This document shows positions 20,728-28,898 of a stretch of DNA of 64,000 bases, in pieces (position 1 is the first letter of the stretch; each line of letters starts with the position of its first letter). The stretch is from Dolichospermum planctonicum (GTDB lineage: Bacteria; Cyanobacteriota; Cyanobacteriia; Cyanobacteriales; Nostocaceae): assembly GCF_005402965.1 (NCBI RefSeq), contig NZ_BJCF01000014.1, positions 1-64,000 on the forward strand. The letters run 5' to 3'. A program made the position numbers and the translations under genes. A model generated the notes under the pieces. That model did not search any database. It saw only the letters and a program-made list of their open reading frames with translations, and was not told where the DNA came from.

Positions 20728-21078
20728 ATAACTGTGACAATGCTTAACATTGCTTTATATTTTGTCTGGTAACTATGACTGTTGAAAAAATTGTACTCAA
20801 ACTCCTCTTTGTGGAAAAAACTATGAACAAAGTCTGTAAACAGAATCATAAGATTATTTGTATAACTAGGAAAATGATCCCTCAGATATGATATCTGTGG
20901 ATGAGAATAACTTTCCGCGCTAAGGGAAATTTGCAGGCGTTTTGAACGGTTGTCTTTTCACCTATAATAAAAAGCTGTTCTGACAGATTAAGCCGGATTT
21001 TTGACCCTGACTGCTGACAAGTTTTGACAACAAAAATTTGTAATTGTTTAGAAATCGTAATTTTAGGTTCGGGAATTT
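20728..21078. other. Divergent spacer upstream of hemF
   Basis: The spacer contains a 15-bp interrupted palindrome CAGATATGATATCTG at 20883-20897, which could be a regulator site, and the putative hemF promoter (listed separately). The short frame on the minus strand at 20649-20849 has no coding character. Confidence 0.5.
20942..20968 (+). promoter_or_regulatory. Putative hemF promoter
   Basis: TTGAAC at 20942-20947 and a perfect TATAAT at 20963-20968 are separated by 15 nt, slightly short for a sigma-70 type promoter. A transcript from about 20975 would give hemF a leader of roughly 100 nt. Confidence 0.4.
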
Positions 21079-22125
21079 ATGTTAACCAACTCGCAAACCC
21101 CCACTATCACAAAAGAATCACCTAATTTTCTCCCTGGTGTCAATGCTCAGGCTAGAGTTAGTCAGTTTATGCAGTATGTTCAAGACCAAATTACCCAGGG
21201 TTTGGAAAAATTAGATGGTGTTGGTAAGTTTCAAGAAGATAGTTGGCAGCGTCCAGAAGGGGGTGGTGGGCGATCGCGTGTACTACGAGATGGTAGAATA
21301 TTTGAACAAGCTGGGGTGAATTTTTCTGAAGTTTGGGGTTCTCATTTACCACCCTCGATTTTAGTCCAACGTCCAGAAGCAGAAGGACATGGCTTTTACG
21401 CAACTGGTACTTCTTTGGTGTTACACCCACGCAATCCTTATGTACCTACAGTCCATTTGAATTACCGCTATTTTGAAGCAGGTCCTGTGTGGTGGTTTGG
21501 TGGTGGTGCGGATTTAACACCTTATTACCCCTTTGCTGAAGATGCAGTTCACTTTCATGAAACTTTAAAACAAGCTTGTGATCAACATCATCCCGAATAT
21601 TATCCTGTGTTTAAACGTTGGTGTGATGAGTATTTTTATCTTAAACATCGGGGAGAAACACGGGGAATTGGCGGTTTATTTTTAGATTATCAAGATGGTC
21701 AAGGTTCTATATATCGCGGTCCAGATCCTCATGGGGACGCTGCTATTTATAGCAATCAGGTAGGGGATTTACCATCACGCACTTGGGAAGATATATTTGC
21801 TTTGGTTCAAGACTGTGCTGGGGCATTTTTGCCAGCCTATACCCCGATTGTACAACGTCGGCATGAGATGGAATACGGCGATCGCCAACGGAATTTTCAA
21901 TTATACCGTCGCGGTAGATATGTAGAATTTAATTTGGTTTATGACCGAGGAACAATTTTTGGACTCCAAACCAACGGTCGCACAGAATCAATTCTTATGT
22001 CTCTACCACCTTTAGTTCGTTGGGAATATGGCTATCAACCAGAACCAAATTCTCCCGAAGCTGAGTTGTATGAGACTTTCCTCAAACCTCAAGATTGGAT
22101 CAACTGGAAACCAATTCAACAATAG
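21079..22125 (+). CDS. hemF: Oxygen-dependent coproporphyrinogen III oxidase HemF
   Basis: 348 residues. It converts coproporphyrinogen III to protoporphyrinogen IX with O2, in the heme/chlorophyll pathway. Family motifs: HxNxRYFE-like [18 protein letters not shown] followed by ADLTPYYPF, then [10 protein letters not shown] and [14 protein letters not shown], all in the expected order. The N-terminal about 25 residues are variable. Length is normal. It is alone on its strand, so it probably has its own promoter. Confidence 0.95.
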   Translation: MLTNSQTPTITKESPNFLPGVNAQARVSQFMQYVQDQITQGLEKLDGVGKFQEDSWQRPEGGGGRSRVLRDGRIFEQAGVNFSEVWGSHLPPSILVQRPEAEGHGFYATGTSLVLHPRNPYVPTVHLNYRYFEAGPVWWFGGGADLTPYYPFAEDAVHFHETLKQACDQHHPEYYPVFKRWCDEYFYLKHRGETRGIGGLFLDYQDGQGSIYRGPDPHGDAAIYSNQVGDLPSRTWEDIFALVQDCAGAFLPAYTPIVQRRHEMEYGDRQRNFQLYRRGRYVEFNLVYDRGTIFGLQTNGRTESILMSLPPLVRWEYGYQPEPNSPEAELYETFLKPQDWINWKPIQQ

Positions 22126-22208
22126 GCAACTGATAAATGATTGATAATTGACAGTTATCAATTTCCGGTTATTGCCTAAAAAACCATGACACTAAAGGAG
22201 ATTTATAG

Positions 22209-22244
22209 GTAAGTATCATCCCATATACATGAATTGATACTTAC
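22209..22244 (+). promoter_or_regulatory. Perfect 10-bp inverted repeat in the psb29 leader
   Basis: GTAAGTATCA at 22209-22218 is exactly complementary to TGATACTTAC at 22235-22244, with a 16-nt loop. It lies 112 nt before the psb29 start codon. It is not followed by a U-run, so it is more likely an operator or leader hairpin than a hemF terminator. Confidence 0.45.
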
Positions 22245-22355
22245 TAGATTGTGGTGGGTTTACCTGGGAATATAGCTTTCAGAGAACTTGAACTATTTAG
22301 CCCTAATTGGTTCATACTAGAAAATGGAAATGCGTCCCTCTTAAAAATTCTCTTT

Positions 22356-23063
22356 GTGAATAACGTCCGTACGGTATCTGATACAAAAAAAACATTCTAT
22401 CACCTTCATACCAGGCCGATTAATACTATTTACCGCCGGGTAGTGGAAGAATTGATGGTAGAAATGCACCTACTGTCAGTCAATGTTGATTTTAGCTATG
22501 ATGGGATTTATGCTTTGGGCGTTGTGACAACTTTTGACCGCTTCATGGCTGGCTACCAGCCAGAACAAGATCAAGAGTCAATTTTTCAAGCAATTTGTCA
22601 CGCAGTGGAACAAGACCCCCACCGCTACCGACAAGATGCTTCTAGATTACAAGCTTTAGCAGCCAATGTACCAGTTCAGGATTTAATTGCCGGTTTGAGT
22701 CAAGCAACTCTCTTAAATCAAGATGCAGATTTACAAAGGCAACTAGAGGCAATTGCAGCCAATTCCAACTTTAAATACAGTCGCTTATTTGCTATTGGTT
22801 TATTTGCATTATTGGCAGAATCTGCTCCGGCATTTGTCAAAGATGATACACAACGAACTGAAGCACTAAAAACGATAGCCAAAGGGTTACATCTTTCAGA
22901 AGACAAACTGATCAAAGATTTAGAACTATACAGTTCTAACCTAGAAAAAATGGCGCAAGCACTCATCGTCATGGCAGATATATTGTCAGCAGATCGCAAA
23001 AAACGGGATCAACGACAACAACAAGCGGACACGACTACAGCACCATCTAGTATCAATGACTAA
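22356..23063 (+). CDS. psb29: Photosystem II assembly/thylakoid formation protein Psb29 (Thf1)
   Basis: 235 residues. The sequence VNNVRTVSDTKKTFYHLHTR, then PINTIYRRVVEELMVEMHLL and FSYDGIYALGVVTTFDRFMAGY, is the conserved N-terminal part of Psb29/Thf1, a thylakoid-associated protein needed for PSII biogenesis and repair and for FtsH stability. The family begins with M-NNVRTVSDTK, which places the start at the GTG at 22356; the frame to 22251 has no similarity. The C-terminus is a helical, Gln/Thr-rich tail (about residue 205 on), commonly a coiled coil. Confidence 0.93.
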   Translation: MNNVRTVSDTKKTFYHLHTRPINTIYRRVVEELMVEMHLLSVNVDFSYDGIYALGVVTTFDRFMAGYQPEQDQESIFQAICHAVEQDPHRYRQDASRLQALAANVPVQDLIAGLSQATLLNQDADLQRQLEAIAANSNFKYSRLFAIGLFALLAESAPAFVKDDTQRTEALKTIAKGLHLSEDKLIKDLELYSSNLEKMAQALIVMADILSADRKKRDQRQQQADTTTAPSSIND

Positions 23064-23075
23064 GTAATGGGTATC

Positions 23076-23112
23076 GGTGATAGGTGATAGGTGATAGGTG
23101 ATAGGTGATAGG
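23076..23112. repeat. Tandem 7-bp repeats (GGTGATA)
   Basis: Five heptamers GGTGATA between convergent psb29 and the holin-like gene; the following ACCAATTACC repeats (23117-23142) look like a degenerate inverted version of the same motif. Confidence 0.8.
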
Positions 23113-23139
23113 AAGTAATTACCAATCACCAATTACCAA

Positions 23140-23502
23140 TTACACACCCAATAATTTGTAAATAATATTATTGATAATAGTAAGTGCAAAAGCACCTAAA
23201 ATAGCACTCCAAATACCAAAACGCAAATAGAAACCATCTACCAACCAAGCAGCAATACTAAAACAAACAACAGCTATCATAAAAGTGAAGATACCAGATA
23301 ATAAATCAAAACTGGCTAAACTGGGAATCACAAACAAAAGTTTGAGAATTGGCTTAACGAGTGCTGTAATAATACCTAAAACTGCTGCGGATAAAATTGC
23401 CTTTTCTGGAGTATCAATTTCCACTCCCAAAGGTAATTTACTAATAATAAACAAACTAATAGCGGTGACTAACCAAACAATTAACAGCGTCGTAATATCC
23501 AT
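23140..23502 (-). CDS. Phage-holin-like (YvlD-type) membrane protein
   Basis: About 120 residues with four membrane spans. The pattern AVLGIITALVKPILKLLFVIPS and LGAFALTIINNIIYKLLGV fits the family named phage_holin_4_2 (YvlD), which is a general bacterial membrane family and is no evidence of a phage. Start at the second ATG (23502), spaced 8 nt from an AGGGG ribosome-binding site; 23508 is an alternative. Function unknown. Confidence 0.7.
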   Translation of the reverse strand: MDITTLLIVWLVTAISLFIISKLPLGVEIDTPEKAILSAAVLGIITALVKPILKLLFVIPSLASFDLLSGIFTFMIAVVCFSIAAWLVDGFYLRFGIWSAILGAFALTIINNIIYKLLGV

Positions 23503-23747
23503 TACCATAACCCCTGAAATGTAAATGGTGATTGGTGATAAATTACCTGGTTAACTTGGTTTCTGGATATGAAAATCTTTGTAGCTTAACCAATTATTTA
23601 CAAATTAACAGAAGTTTTTTCCAGAACTGGAATTTATTCTAAATATCTTTAGGTTTACTTTCCTTATCAATAAAAATCTCCCCATAAACTCGTAATTGAG
23701 GAAAATATGGAGAGATATAAACATACAAAATTTCAGGTGAAATGGTA

Positions 23748-24407
23748 TTAATTTTGAGGAGAAGAATTATTTTTTCCCGGTTTTACAGGTGCTGGCGGTA
23801 AAGTATTATTGGGAATTGAAATACCAGGAGTTATTCCCTTTCCCGGAACAGGAAATAAATTTGGGTTATCGGGTGGTAAATAATTCAAGTTTCCCGGTGG
23901 GTTAATTCCTGGGTTAACAGGATTATTAGGTATTACCGGAACAGGAATAGTAGGGAAGCTAGGTGAATTTGTCAGTGGTTGAGATGATCCAGGAATAATT
24001 CCCAAAGATACCCGATTTCCTCCCACCTTCCTGAGCAAATCTAATGTTTGAATAACATCATTATAAGTTGCTGTACGTGACGCATTCAATACTAAAATCC
24101 CCTCTGGATTTGTTTGGATATATTGCTTTAAACGTGATTCCAATTCCTCCCGACTTACAGGTTCTTTTTCTATATATGTCATCCCCACAGCATCAATTGT
24201 CACGGGTAAAATGTTATTTTTAGTTTGGGAATTAGCAGCAGAACTTGTACCTGTACTAGCTTTGGGTAAATCAACATTAATCGCTTGTTGACGAGTAAAT
24301 TGTAAAGCTGCTAATAAAAAGAATGTCAGAATACAAAAAACAACATCAATTAAGGGGATAATTTGAATCTGAACGTCTTCAGTGGGAGTGTCTAACTTAA
24401 CTTTCAT
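23748..24407 (-). CDS. exbD: ExbD/TolR-family biopolymer transport protein
   Basis: 219 residues. One membrane span ([22 protein letters not shown]) with the conserved Asp facing the ExbB pore, then a periplasmic domain with [23 protein letters not shown], the TolR/ExbD fold. From about residue 150 to the end it is a Pro/Asn/Gly-rich tail ([17 protein letters not shown]...), longer than in typical ExbD. The start overlaps the end of the ExbB gene by 11 bp. With ExbB it uses the ion gradient to drive an outer-membrane process; no TonB or receptor gene is adjacent. Confidence 0.85.
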   Translation of the reverse strand: MKVKLDTPTEDVQIQIIPLIDVVFCILTFFLLAALQFTRQQAINVDLPKASTGTSSAANSQTKNNILPVTIDAVGMTYIEKEPVSREELESRLKQYIQTNPEGILVLNASRTATYNDVIQTLDLLRKVGGNRVSLGIIPGSSQPLTNSPSFPTIPVPVIPNNPVNPGINPPGNLNYLPPDNPNLFPVPGKGITPGISIPNNTLPPAPVKPGKNNSSPQN

Positions 24408-25182
24408 CTTCTTCTCCTGGTAAAGAGTTCAATTGGGAATTATCAATTGTACCCTCTGACTCAATTACAGAATTGTCGGGAAATGATTTTTCATTTGAGA
24501 CTATCCCTAGAGTCATTCTGTTAGGATCAGGAGGATACTGACGGTAGAGTAATTCCATTTCATTTCCCGCTTTATTGAAAACCTTAACTTGGTTAACAAC
24601 AAAACTTTGAAATAGGCGGTAGAATACCAAACTAGTAATTGCTACTATTAATCCTGCGGCTGTACTAATCAAAGATTCCCCAATCCCAGTGGTGACACCA
24701 GCAGCAGACTCTGTACCTAAATCACCAATACGAATTGAACTTAGGGAATGGATCAAACCCAGAACTGTACCTAACAATCCTAGCAGAGGCGAGAGAGCAA
24801 TTACAGCTTCTAAAAGTTTTTCCCCCCGTCGCATTCCCGCTATTTCGTCTGCTGCGGTTGATTCTAGCGCCAATCTAAAGGTTTCTGGATCGTTTTTCTT
24901 TAGGCGTAAAGGTGCATATAAAAACCTACCAATGGGCTGATTTCTTGCTTTTTCAGCAATTGCTTCCGCTATTTCCCAATTTTCACCAGCAGCATCCAGA
25001 ACACGATTAACTATTTTTGTTTCCTGGGTAAGAATCTGTAACCAGAACCAAAAACGTTCAAAAATCACACTTAGTGATAGCACTGATAAAACCAGCAAAG
25101 GCCACATAGAGGGACCGCCCTTCTTGAACAAGTCAAAAACTATAGAGGTCCCACTCTTATTCAACAAATCTGAAATATCCAC
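24397..25182 (-). CDS. exbB: MotA/TolQ/ExbB-family proton channel protein
   Basis: 261 residues. Three membrane spans: near residues 24-45, about 130-150 ([21 protein letters not shown]) and about 175-200 ([23 protein letters not shown]), with the conserved GLLGTVLGL and Thr in the third. It forms the ion-conducting stator with the overlapping ExbD. The last about 40 residues are acidic and hydrophilic. ExbB rather than TolQ or MotA is inferred from pairing with a short ExbD; the partner system is not visible. Confidence 0.87.
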   Translation of the reverse strand: MDISDLLNKSGTSIVFDLFKKGGPSMWPLLVLSVLSLSVIFERFWFWLQILTQETKIVNRVLDAAGENWEIAEAIAEKARNQPIGRFLYAPLRLKKNDPETFRLALESTAADEIAGMRRGEKLLEAVIALSPLLGLLGTVLGLIHSLSSIRIGDLGTESAAGVTTGIGESLISTAAGLIVAITSLVFYRLFQSFVVNQVKVFNKAGNEMELLYRQYPPDPNRMTLGIVSNEKSFPDNSVIESEGTIDNSQLNSLPGEEDES

Positions 25183-25370
25183 TGTTTAAGTTTCCTCACT
25201 CCATCACTAGTAATCAAAGCATTTTCATTTTCAAGAGTAATGCAATACTCACAAAATTTTCTAATTAATTACCAAGGATTAACATCTTCTATACACAAGA
25301 TGGCGGTTATTCCCACCGGGAGTTTAGAGGATTATTTGCCAAAATAAAAAAATCACTGGAGGTTAAGAGT

Positions 25371-25685
25371 ATGAACTTCTCAATTCAATCCCTTTATACA
25401 TGGTATCGGAATACATTACGCAATCCTAAATACCGTTGGTGGGTAATTATCGGTACGGTGGCCTATTTAATCAGCCCTTTGGATATTTCTCCAGATTTTA
25501 TTCCTATTATTGGTCAAATTGATGATGTTTTACTTTTAACTTTATTCGTTACTGAAGTTTCGGGACTAGTAATTGATGGTTGGAAAGCTAAAAAAGGGAC
25601 TGTAGAAAATAGTACCAGCAATACAGTTAATAATGCGCCTCCTACTGGGGAAACTGTGGATGTTGATTCTGTTTCTGTTAAGTAG
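25371..25685 (+). CDS. DUF1232/YkvA-like membrane protein
   Basis: 104 residues. The segment YLISPLDISPDFIPIIGQIDDVLLLTLFV is the defining core of the DUF1232 family (YkvA), probably a membrane-associated hairpin. It is preceded by a GGAGG ribosome-binding site 8 nt before the ATG. The C-terminus is Thr/Asn/Val-rich and likely disordered. Function is unknown. Confidence 0.8.
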   Translation: MNFSIQSLYTWYRNTLRNPKYRWWVIIGTVAYLISPLDISPDFIPIIGQIDDVLLLTLFVTEVSGLVIDGWKAKKGTVENSTSNTVNNAPPTGETVDVDSVSVK

Positions 25686-25974
25686 TGTTGGAATGTAAAC
25701 GGAATTTTAGATGCAAAAAAGCGATACCTTACCTTAGGTCAGCTTTGCTATTGCACTTCCTAATCTAAGAGTTATCAAACTGACTGGAGGTATGGTTAAC
25801 AAAGTGGTTTAATCGTTTGTTTCTATAGGTCAGGATTTAGGAATGCTCTACCCTGGCCTATATAGGTTTTTTGTAATCTGTTAAAAATTCAAATCTCTAC
25901 CGTCATGATCATCACAAAATAGATGGCGACACTATTCCTGGTAATATATATGAAAAGGTGATTTCTACTTTTAT
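25686..25974. other. Spacer without a visible gene
   Basis: 289 bp between two plus-strand genes. An imperfect hairpin (TAGGTCAGGA... CCTGGCCTATA, about 25826-25863) followed by a short T-run (GGTTTTTTG) could terminate the DUF1232 transcript. No ORF of note. Confidence 0.4.
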
Positions 25975-26901
25975 ATGCGGCGTGACTCTATTTTTTATTA
26001 TTTATTTCAAAAATACCCAACGCTACTGTTTGAGCTATTGGCAAATCCTCCGGTAAACGCGGCTAGTTATCGCTTTGATTCGGTAGCGGTAAAAGAACCA
26101 AAGTTTGAAATTGATGGGGTGTTTTTACCACCAGAAACGGAAACACCAGGAGTTGTTTATTTCTGTGAAGTACAATTTCAAAGAGATGAGCGACTGTATG
26201 AACGTTTATTTGGGGAGTTGTTTCTCTATTTTTACAGAAATAGGGAGCGTTTTCAAGATTGGCAAGCGGTGTTAATTTATCCAACTCGGAGTACAGAACA
26301 AGGGGATATTCACCCCTATCGCGCACTTTTGAGTTCAGAACAGGTACATCGAGTATATTTGAATGAGTTGGGAGAATTTGAACAATTACCCCTTGATGTG
26401 AGTTTGTTGGTGTTAACAACCCTAAACCAAGACAAAGCACCAGCAGCAGCGCGATATTTAGTCAACCGTTGTCAACAGGAGTTACAAGCACCAGCGGATA
26501 GTCGTGCCATATTAGAAATAATTACCACGATCATGTCTTATCGGTTTACTCGTTTAAGTCGTTTGGAGATAGAAGCAATGTTAGGTATAACTTTTGAGCA
26601 AACTCGCTTATATCAAGAACTAAGAGAAGAAGCGACAGAAATAGGTATGCAACAAGGTATACAACAAGGTATACAACAAGGTATACAACAAGGTATACAA
26701 CAAGGTATACAGGAGGGAGAAGTAAATCTGATCCTGCGGTTGTTATCTAAAAAATTTGGGGAAGTGCCTAGTCAGCTAAAAATGCAGATTGAGAAGTTAT
26801 CTCTGGAACAATTGGAAGATTTAACGGAGGTGTTGTTAGATTTTGCGAGTTTAGATGATTTGGTTAGTTGGTTGCAAAATTTAGAGGTTTCTGAGAAATA
26901 G
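25975..26901 (+). CDS. DUF2887 / Rpn-family nuclease-like protein
   Basis: 308 residues. The N-terminal half (MRRDSIFYYLFQKYPTL, FDSVAVKEPKFEIDGVFLPP, VVYFCEVQFQRDERLYERLF) is the DUF2887 family common in cyanobacteria, related to the Rpn/PD-(D/E)XK transposase-like nucleases; the Asp in EIDG and E-x-Q in CEVQFQ are the likely catalytic residues. Near residue 225 come five GIQQ repeats encoded by a perfect 12-bp DNA repeat, then a helical C-terminus. Family members are multicopy and some promote recombination; no transposition ends were seen. A deletion remnant of a paralogue is at 32244. Confidence 0.8.
   Translation: MRRDSIFYYLFQKYPTLLFELLANPPVNAASYRFDSVAVKEPKFEIDGVFLPPETETPGVVYFCEVQFQRDERLYERLFGELFLYFYRNRERFQDWQAVLIYPTRSTEQGDIHPYRALLSSEQVHRVYLNELGEFEQLPLDVSLLVLTTLNQDKAPAAARYLVNRCQQELQAPADSRAILEIITTIMSYRFTRLSRLEIEAMLGITFEQTRLYQELREEATEIGMQQGIQQGIQQGIQQGIQQGIQEGEVNLILRLLSKKFGEVPSQLKMQIEKLSLEQLEDLTEVLLDFASLDDLVSWLQNLEVSEK
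26650..26711 (+). repeat. 12-bp coding microsatellite (GIQQ repeats)
   Basis: Five consecutive copies of CAAGGTATACAA encode (QGIQ)n in the DUF2887 protein. Because the unit is a multiple of three, copy-number changes alter the linker length without breaking the frame. Confidence 0.9.
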
Positions 26902-27035
26902 AAGCGAAGTTTTGATCTATATCCATTCCAAAATTCAGCAAGTAATACCTCGGAGTCATTGCTTTTATCCTTTATACGTTTCAATGAATTTTATGAGAAT
27001 TTATCCGGCGATCGCATTTCAAGAACATAGGAATG

Positions 27036-27059
27036 TACCCCCCATTAATGTTGGGGGTA
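27036..27059. terminator. Bidirectional hairpin between convergent genes
   Basis: TACCCCC (27036-27042) pairs with GGGGGTA (27053-27059) around a 10-nt A/T-rich loop. It lies between the stop of the DUF2887 gene (26901) and the stop of the DUF4276 gene (27068). Confidence 0.55.
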
Positions 27060-27067
27060 TCAATGCT

Positions 27068-27757
27068 TTATTTACCCAATGATTCAAGTCGTAATAGCCA
27101 TGAATTAAAGTGAGGACATTTATTCCGAATTATTTCCAGTCCAATTGATTCAGCCAATAATGGACCATAAGTAGATTTTGCTCTTTCATAATCAGGAAAT
27201 TGGGCAATAATACGTTTACTGGGGGCTGTTTCCTTGCTATCATTAATCAACTCAGGAGTTTCATGTTTATCGGCCGCAGCTTTGAGAATTGCAACCCGAT
27301 CTGAGCAATGATCATAAAAGGACTCAAAACAAGTAGGATCAGAAAAAAGGTAAGCTTCATATTCATGCAGTTGAATGTACGGTATAAATCGAGGATCATC
27401 AATATCATTAGCAAAGCTTTTCTCTAAAAACTCAACTCGTTTTATGGGATTTTGGCGCATAATTTCAGATTCCTTTAATCCCGGAAAATTATAATGAATT
27501 GCATACAAATCAATCATGGTGGTAAAGAAAACATCTGTATTTTTATCCTCCGCAAGCGATCGCAAAATATCATCCTTCATTGGCTGATAATCACCATAAC
27601 CACTACCACCACGATTAGTTTTACCCTTTTTTCTTCCATGAGCAATGAGTCTAGTGTGGTGCATAAATACTTGATGTTGCGCCAGGTGTGGTTGCAGGAT
27701 AATAGAAGCAAATGTTTGTTCAGTTTGTCCTTCTGCAAATAAATAGAGTCTTACCAT
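27068..27757 (-). CDS. DUF4276 family protein (Toprim-like), partner of the upstream ATPase
   Basis: 229 residues from MVRLYLFAEGQTEQTF. The AEGQTE motif at residues 8-13, the later TTMIDLYAI and the IQLHEYEAYLFSDP segment are the hallmarks of DUF4276, a family judged to have a Toprim-like, metal-dependent nuclease fold. Its ATG overlaps the stop of the ATPase gene (TAATG), so the two proteins are made together and probably form one complex. By analogy with OLD, Gabija and PARIS (ATPase plus Toprim nuclease) an antiphage role is plausible, but that is inference. The 12-codon extension to 27793 lies in the ATPase gene and is rejected. Confidence 0.75.
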   Translation of the reverse strand: MVRLYLFAEGQTEQTFASIILQPHLAQHQVFMHHTRLIAHGRKKGKTNRGGSGYGDYQPMKDDILRSLAEDKNTDVFFTTMIDLYAIHYNFPGLKESEIMRQNPIKRVEFLEKSFANDIDDPRFIPYIQLHEYEAYLFSDPTCFESFYDHCSDRVAILKAAADKHETPELINDSKETAPSKRIIAQFPDYERAKSTYGPLLAESIGLEIIRNKCPHFNSWLLRLESLGK

Positions 27758-28860
27758 TAGTGTGGACCTCCACCAATGATATTTTTTTCCCAAATTTCTC
27801 CTAAACTATATTCTTCTAACCATGCTTCTAATTCTTCAGGATTTAACCGCCTAAATTGCGATTCCTTACCCACTCTATCTACTGTAATTACATCTTCAGC
27901 ATTAAAGTTATCTAAAAAAGAAGTAGATTGGGTGCTAATCAAAATTTGTGTATGATAGGAAGCTTTACCAAACATCGCAGCTACAACATTGAGCGCGTAG
28001 GGATGAAGACCAAGTTCCGGTTCATCAACAATAATGAGTTCTGGAAGTTCATTTTCTGGCTGCAAAAGCAACGTAGTCAAGCAGATAGCACGCAAAGTAC
28101 CGTCTGAAAATTGGTGTGGTCCAAATACTTGATCTGATCCTTTTTCTCGCCAGTTGAGAATAACATTATTCCCCCTAGGTTCAAGGACAAAATCATCAAA
28201 AAATGGGGCAATTAGACGGATAGTTTTAATAATACGCTGATAGGCTGTACTATGATCTTCGCGGAATCTCAGAAGTAATGCAGCTAAATTTCCCGCATCA
28301 GACACCAGGTAGCGGTTATCATCAATGTAACAGGATTGACGAACTCGCGCGGTAGATGAAGTATCGTGAAAGTGGTAAACACGACAGAGATTGAGCAAAT
28401 GTTTGATAGTATTGGCAATTGTTGGTGTACCTGCTTGTGCTGCTTTGTTGATTTTTGTTTCTTGATGTCCCGCACCGAAGGAGTAAGTAGTTAAAGGTTG
28501 AGGTAGGTGTGAGCCGTTTCGCGTCCCTGTTTCTTCAGCAAAGATTAAAGTATCACCTGCTGCATGAAGTAGACAAATGGTATAGATAATATCCACACTC
28601 CCATTGTCAATCTTAAACTTTAGTTTTGCCTCGATTTGCGGTGTTACCTTTGGTCCAAAGTGTAAGAGAGATTGAGCGTAACCGGATATACCGATATATT
28701 GTTGAAGTCGTCCGGCCATCATCTCATTTAGCATCTTGAAAAAGGAGATCAGATTGCTCTTACCTGCTCCATTAGCTCCAATCAATATATTTAAGGGACG
28801 CAATTCAATATCCATTGTCTTAATAGACTTGAACCCCTTAATAATTACTCGTTGTAGCAT
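27757..28860 (-). CDS. AAA-family (OLD/RecF-like, AAA_21) ATPase of a two-gene module
   Basis: 367 residues. Walker A GANGAGKSN at residues 28-36, an ABC-like signature FSDGTLRAICLTTLL, Walker B LIIVDEPELGLHP, and a switch segment ILISTQSTSFLDNF near the end. The sequence is of the SMC/RecF/OLD type, with the helical insert between the two halves shortened. It forms a translationally coupled pair with the DUF4276 gene. Such pairs are found scattered in bacterial genomes, often near defence genes; the target is unknown. It is divergent in function from transporters because no membrane gene is nearby. Confidence 0.8.
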   Translation of the reverse strand: MLQRVIIKGFKSIKTMDIELRPLNILIGANGAGKSNLISFFKMLNEMMAGRLQQYIGISGYAQSLLHFGPKVTPQIEAKLKFKIDNGSVDIIYTICLLHAAGDTLIFAEETGTRNGSHLPQPLTTYSFGAGHQETKINKAAQAGTPTIANTIKHLLNLCRVYHFHDTSSTARVRQSCYIDDNRYLVSDAGNLAALLLRFREDHSTAYQRIIKTIRLIAPFFDDFVLEPRGNNVILNWREKGSDQVFGPHQFSDGTLRAICLTTLLLQPENELPELIIVDEPELGLHPYALNVVAAMFGKASYHTQILISTQSTSFLDNFNAEDVITVDRVGKESQFRRLNPEELEAWLEEYSLGEIWEKNIIGGGPH

Positions 28861-28898
28861 AGTTGATAATTAGTATTTATACCAAGAATAGCAAACGT

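Noticed and set aside
22251-22355. N-terminal extension of psb29
   Set aside because: No similarity to the family; the conserved start NNVRTVSDTK begins at the GTG at 22356, and the stretch includes the leader hairpin region downstream sequence.
10222-23112. CRISPR array among the tandem repeats
   Set aside because: All tandem tracts have 7-17-bp units without spacers; no cas gene is present.
23140-23502. Phage origin for the holin-like gene
   Set aside because: The family is widespread in bacterial chromosomes and there are no lysin, capsid or integrase genes around it.
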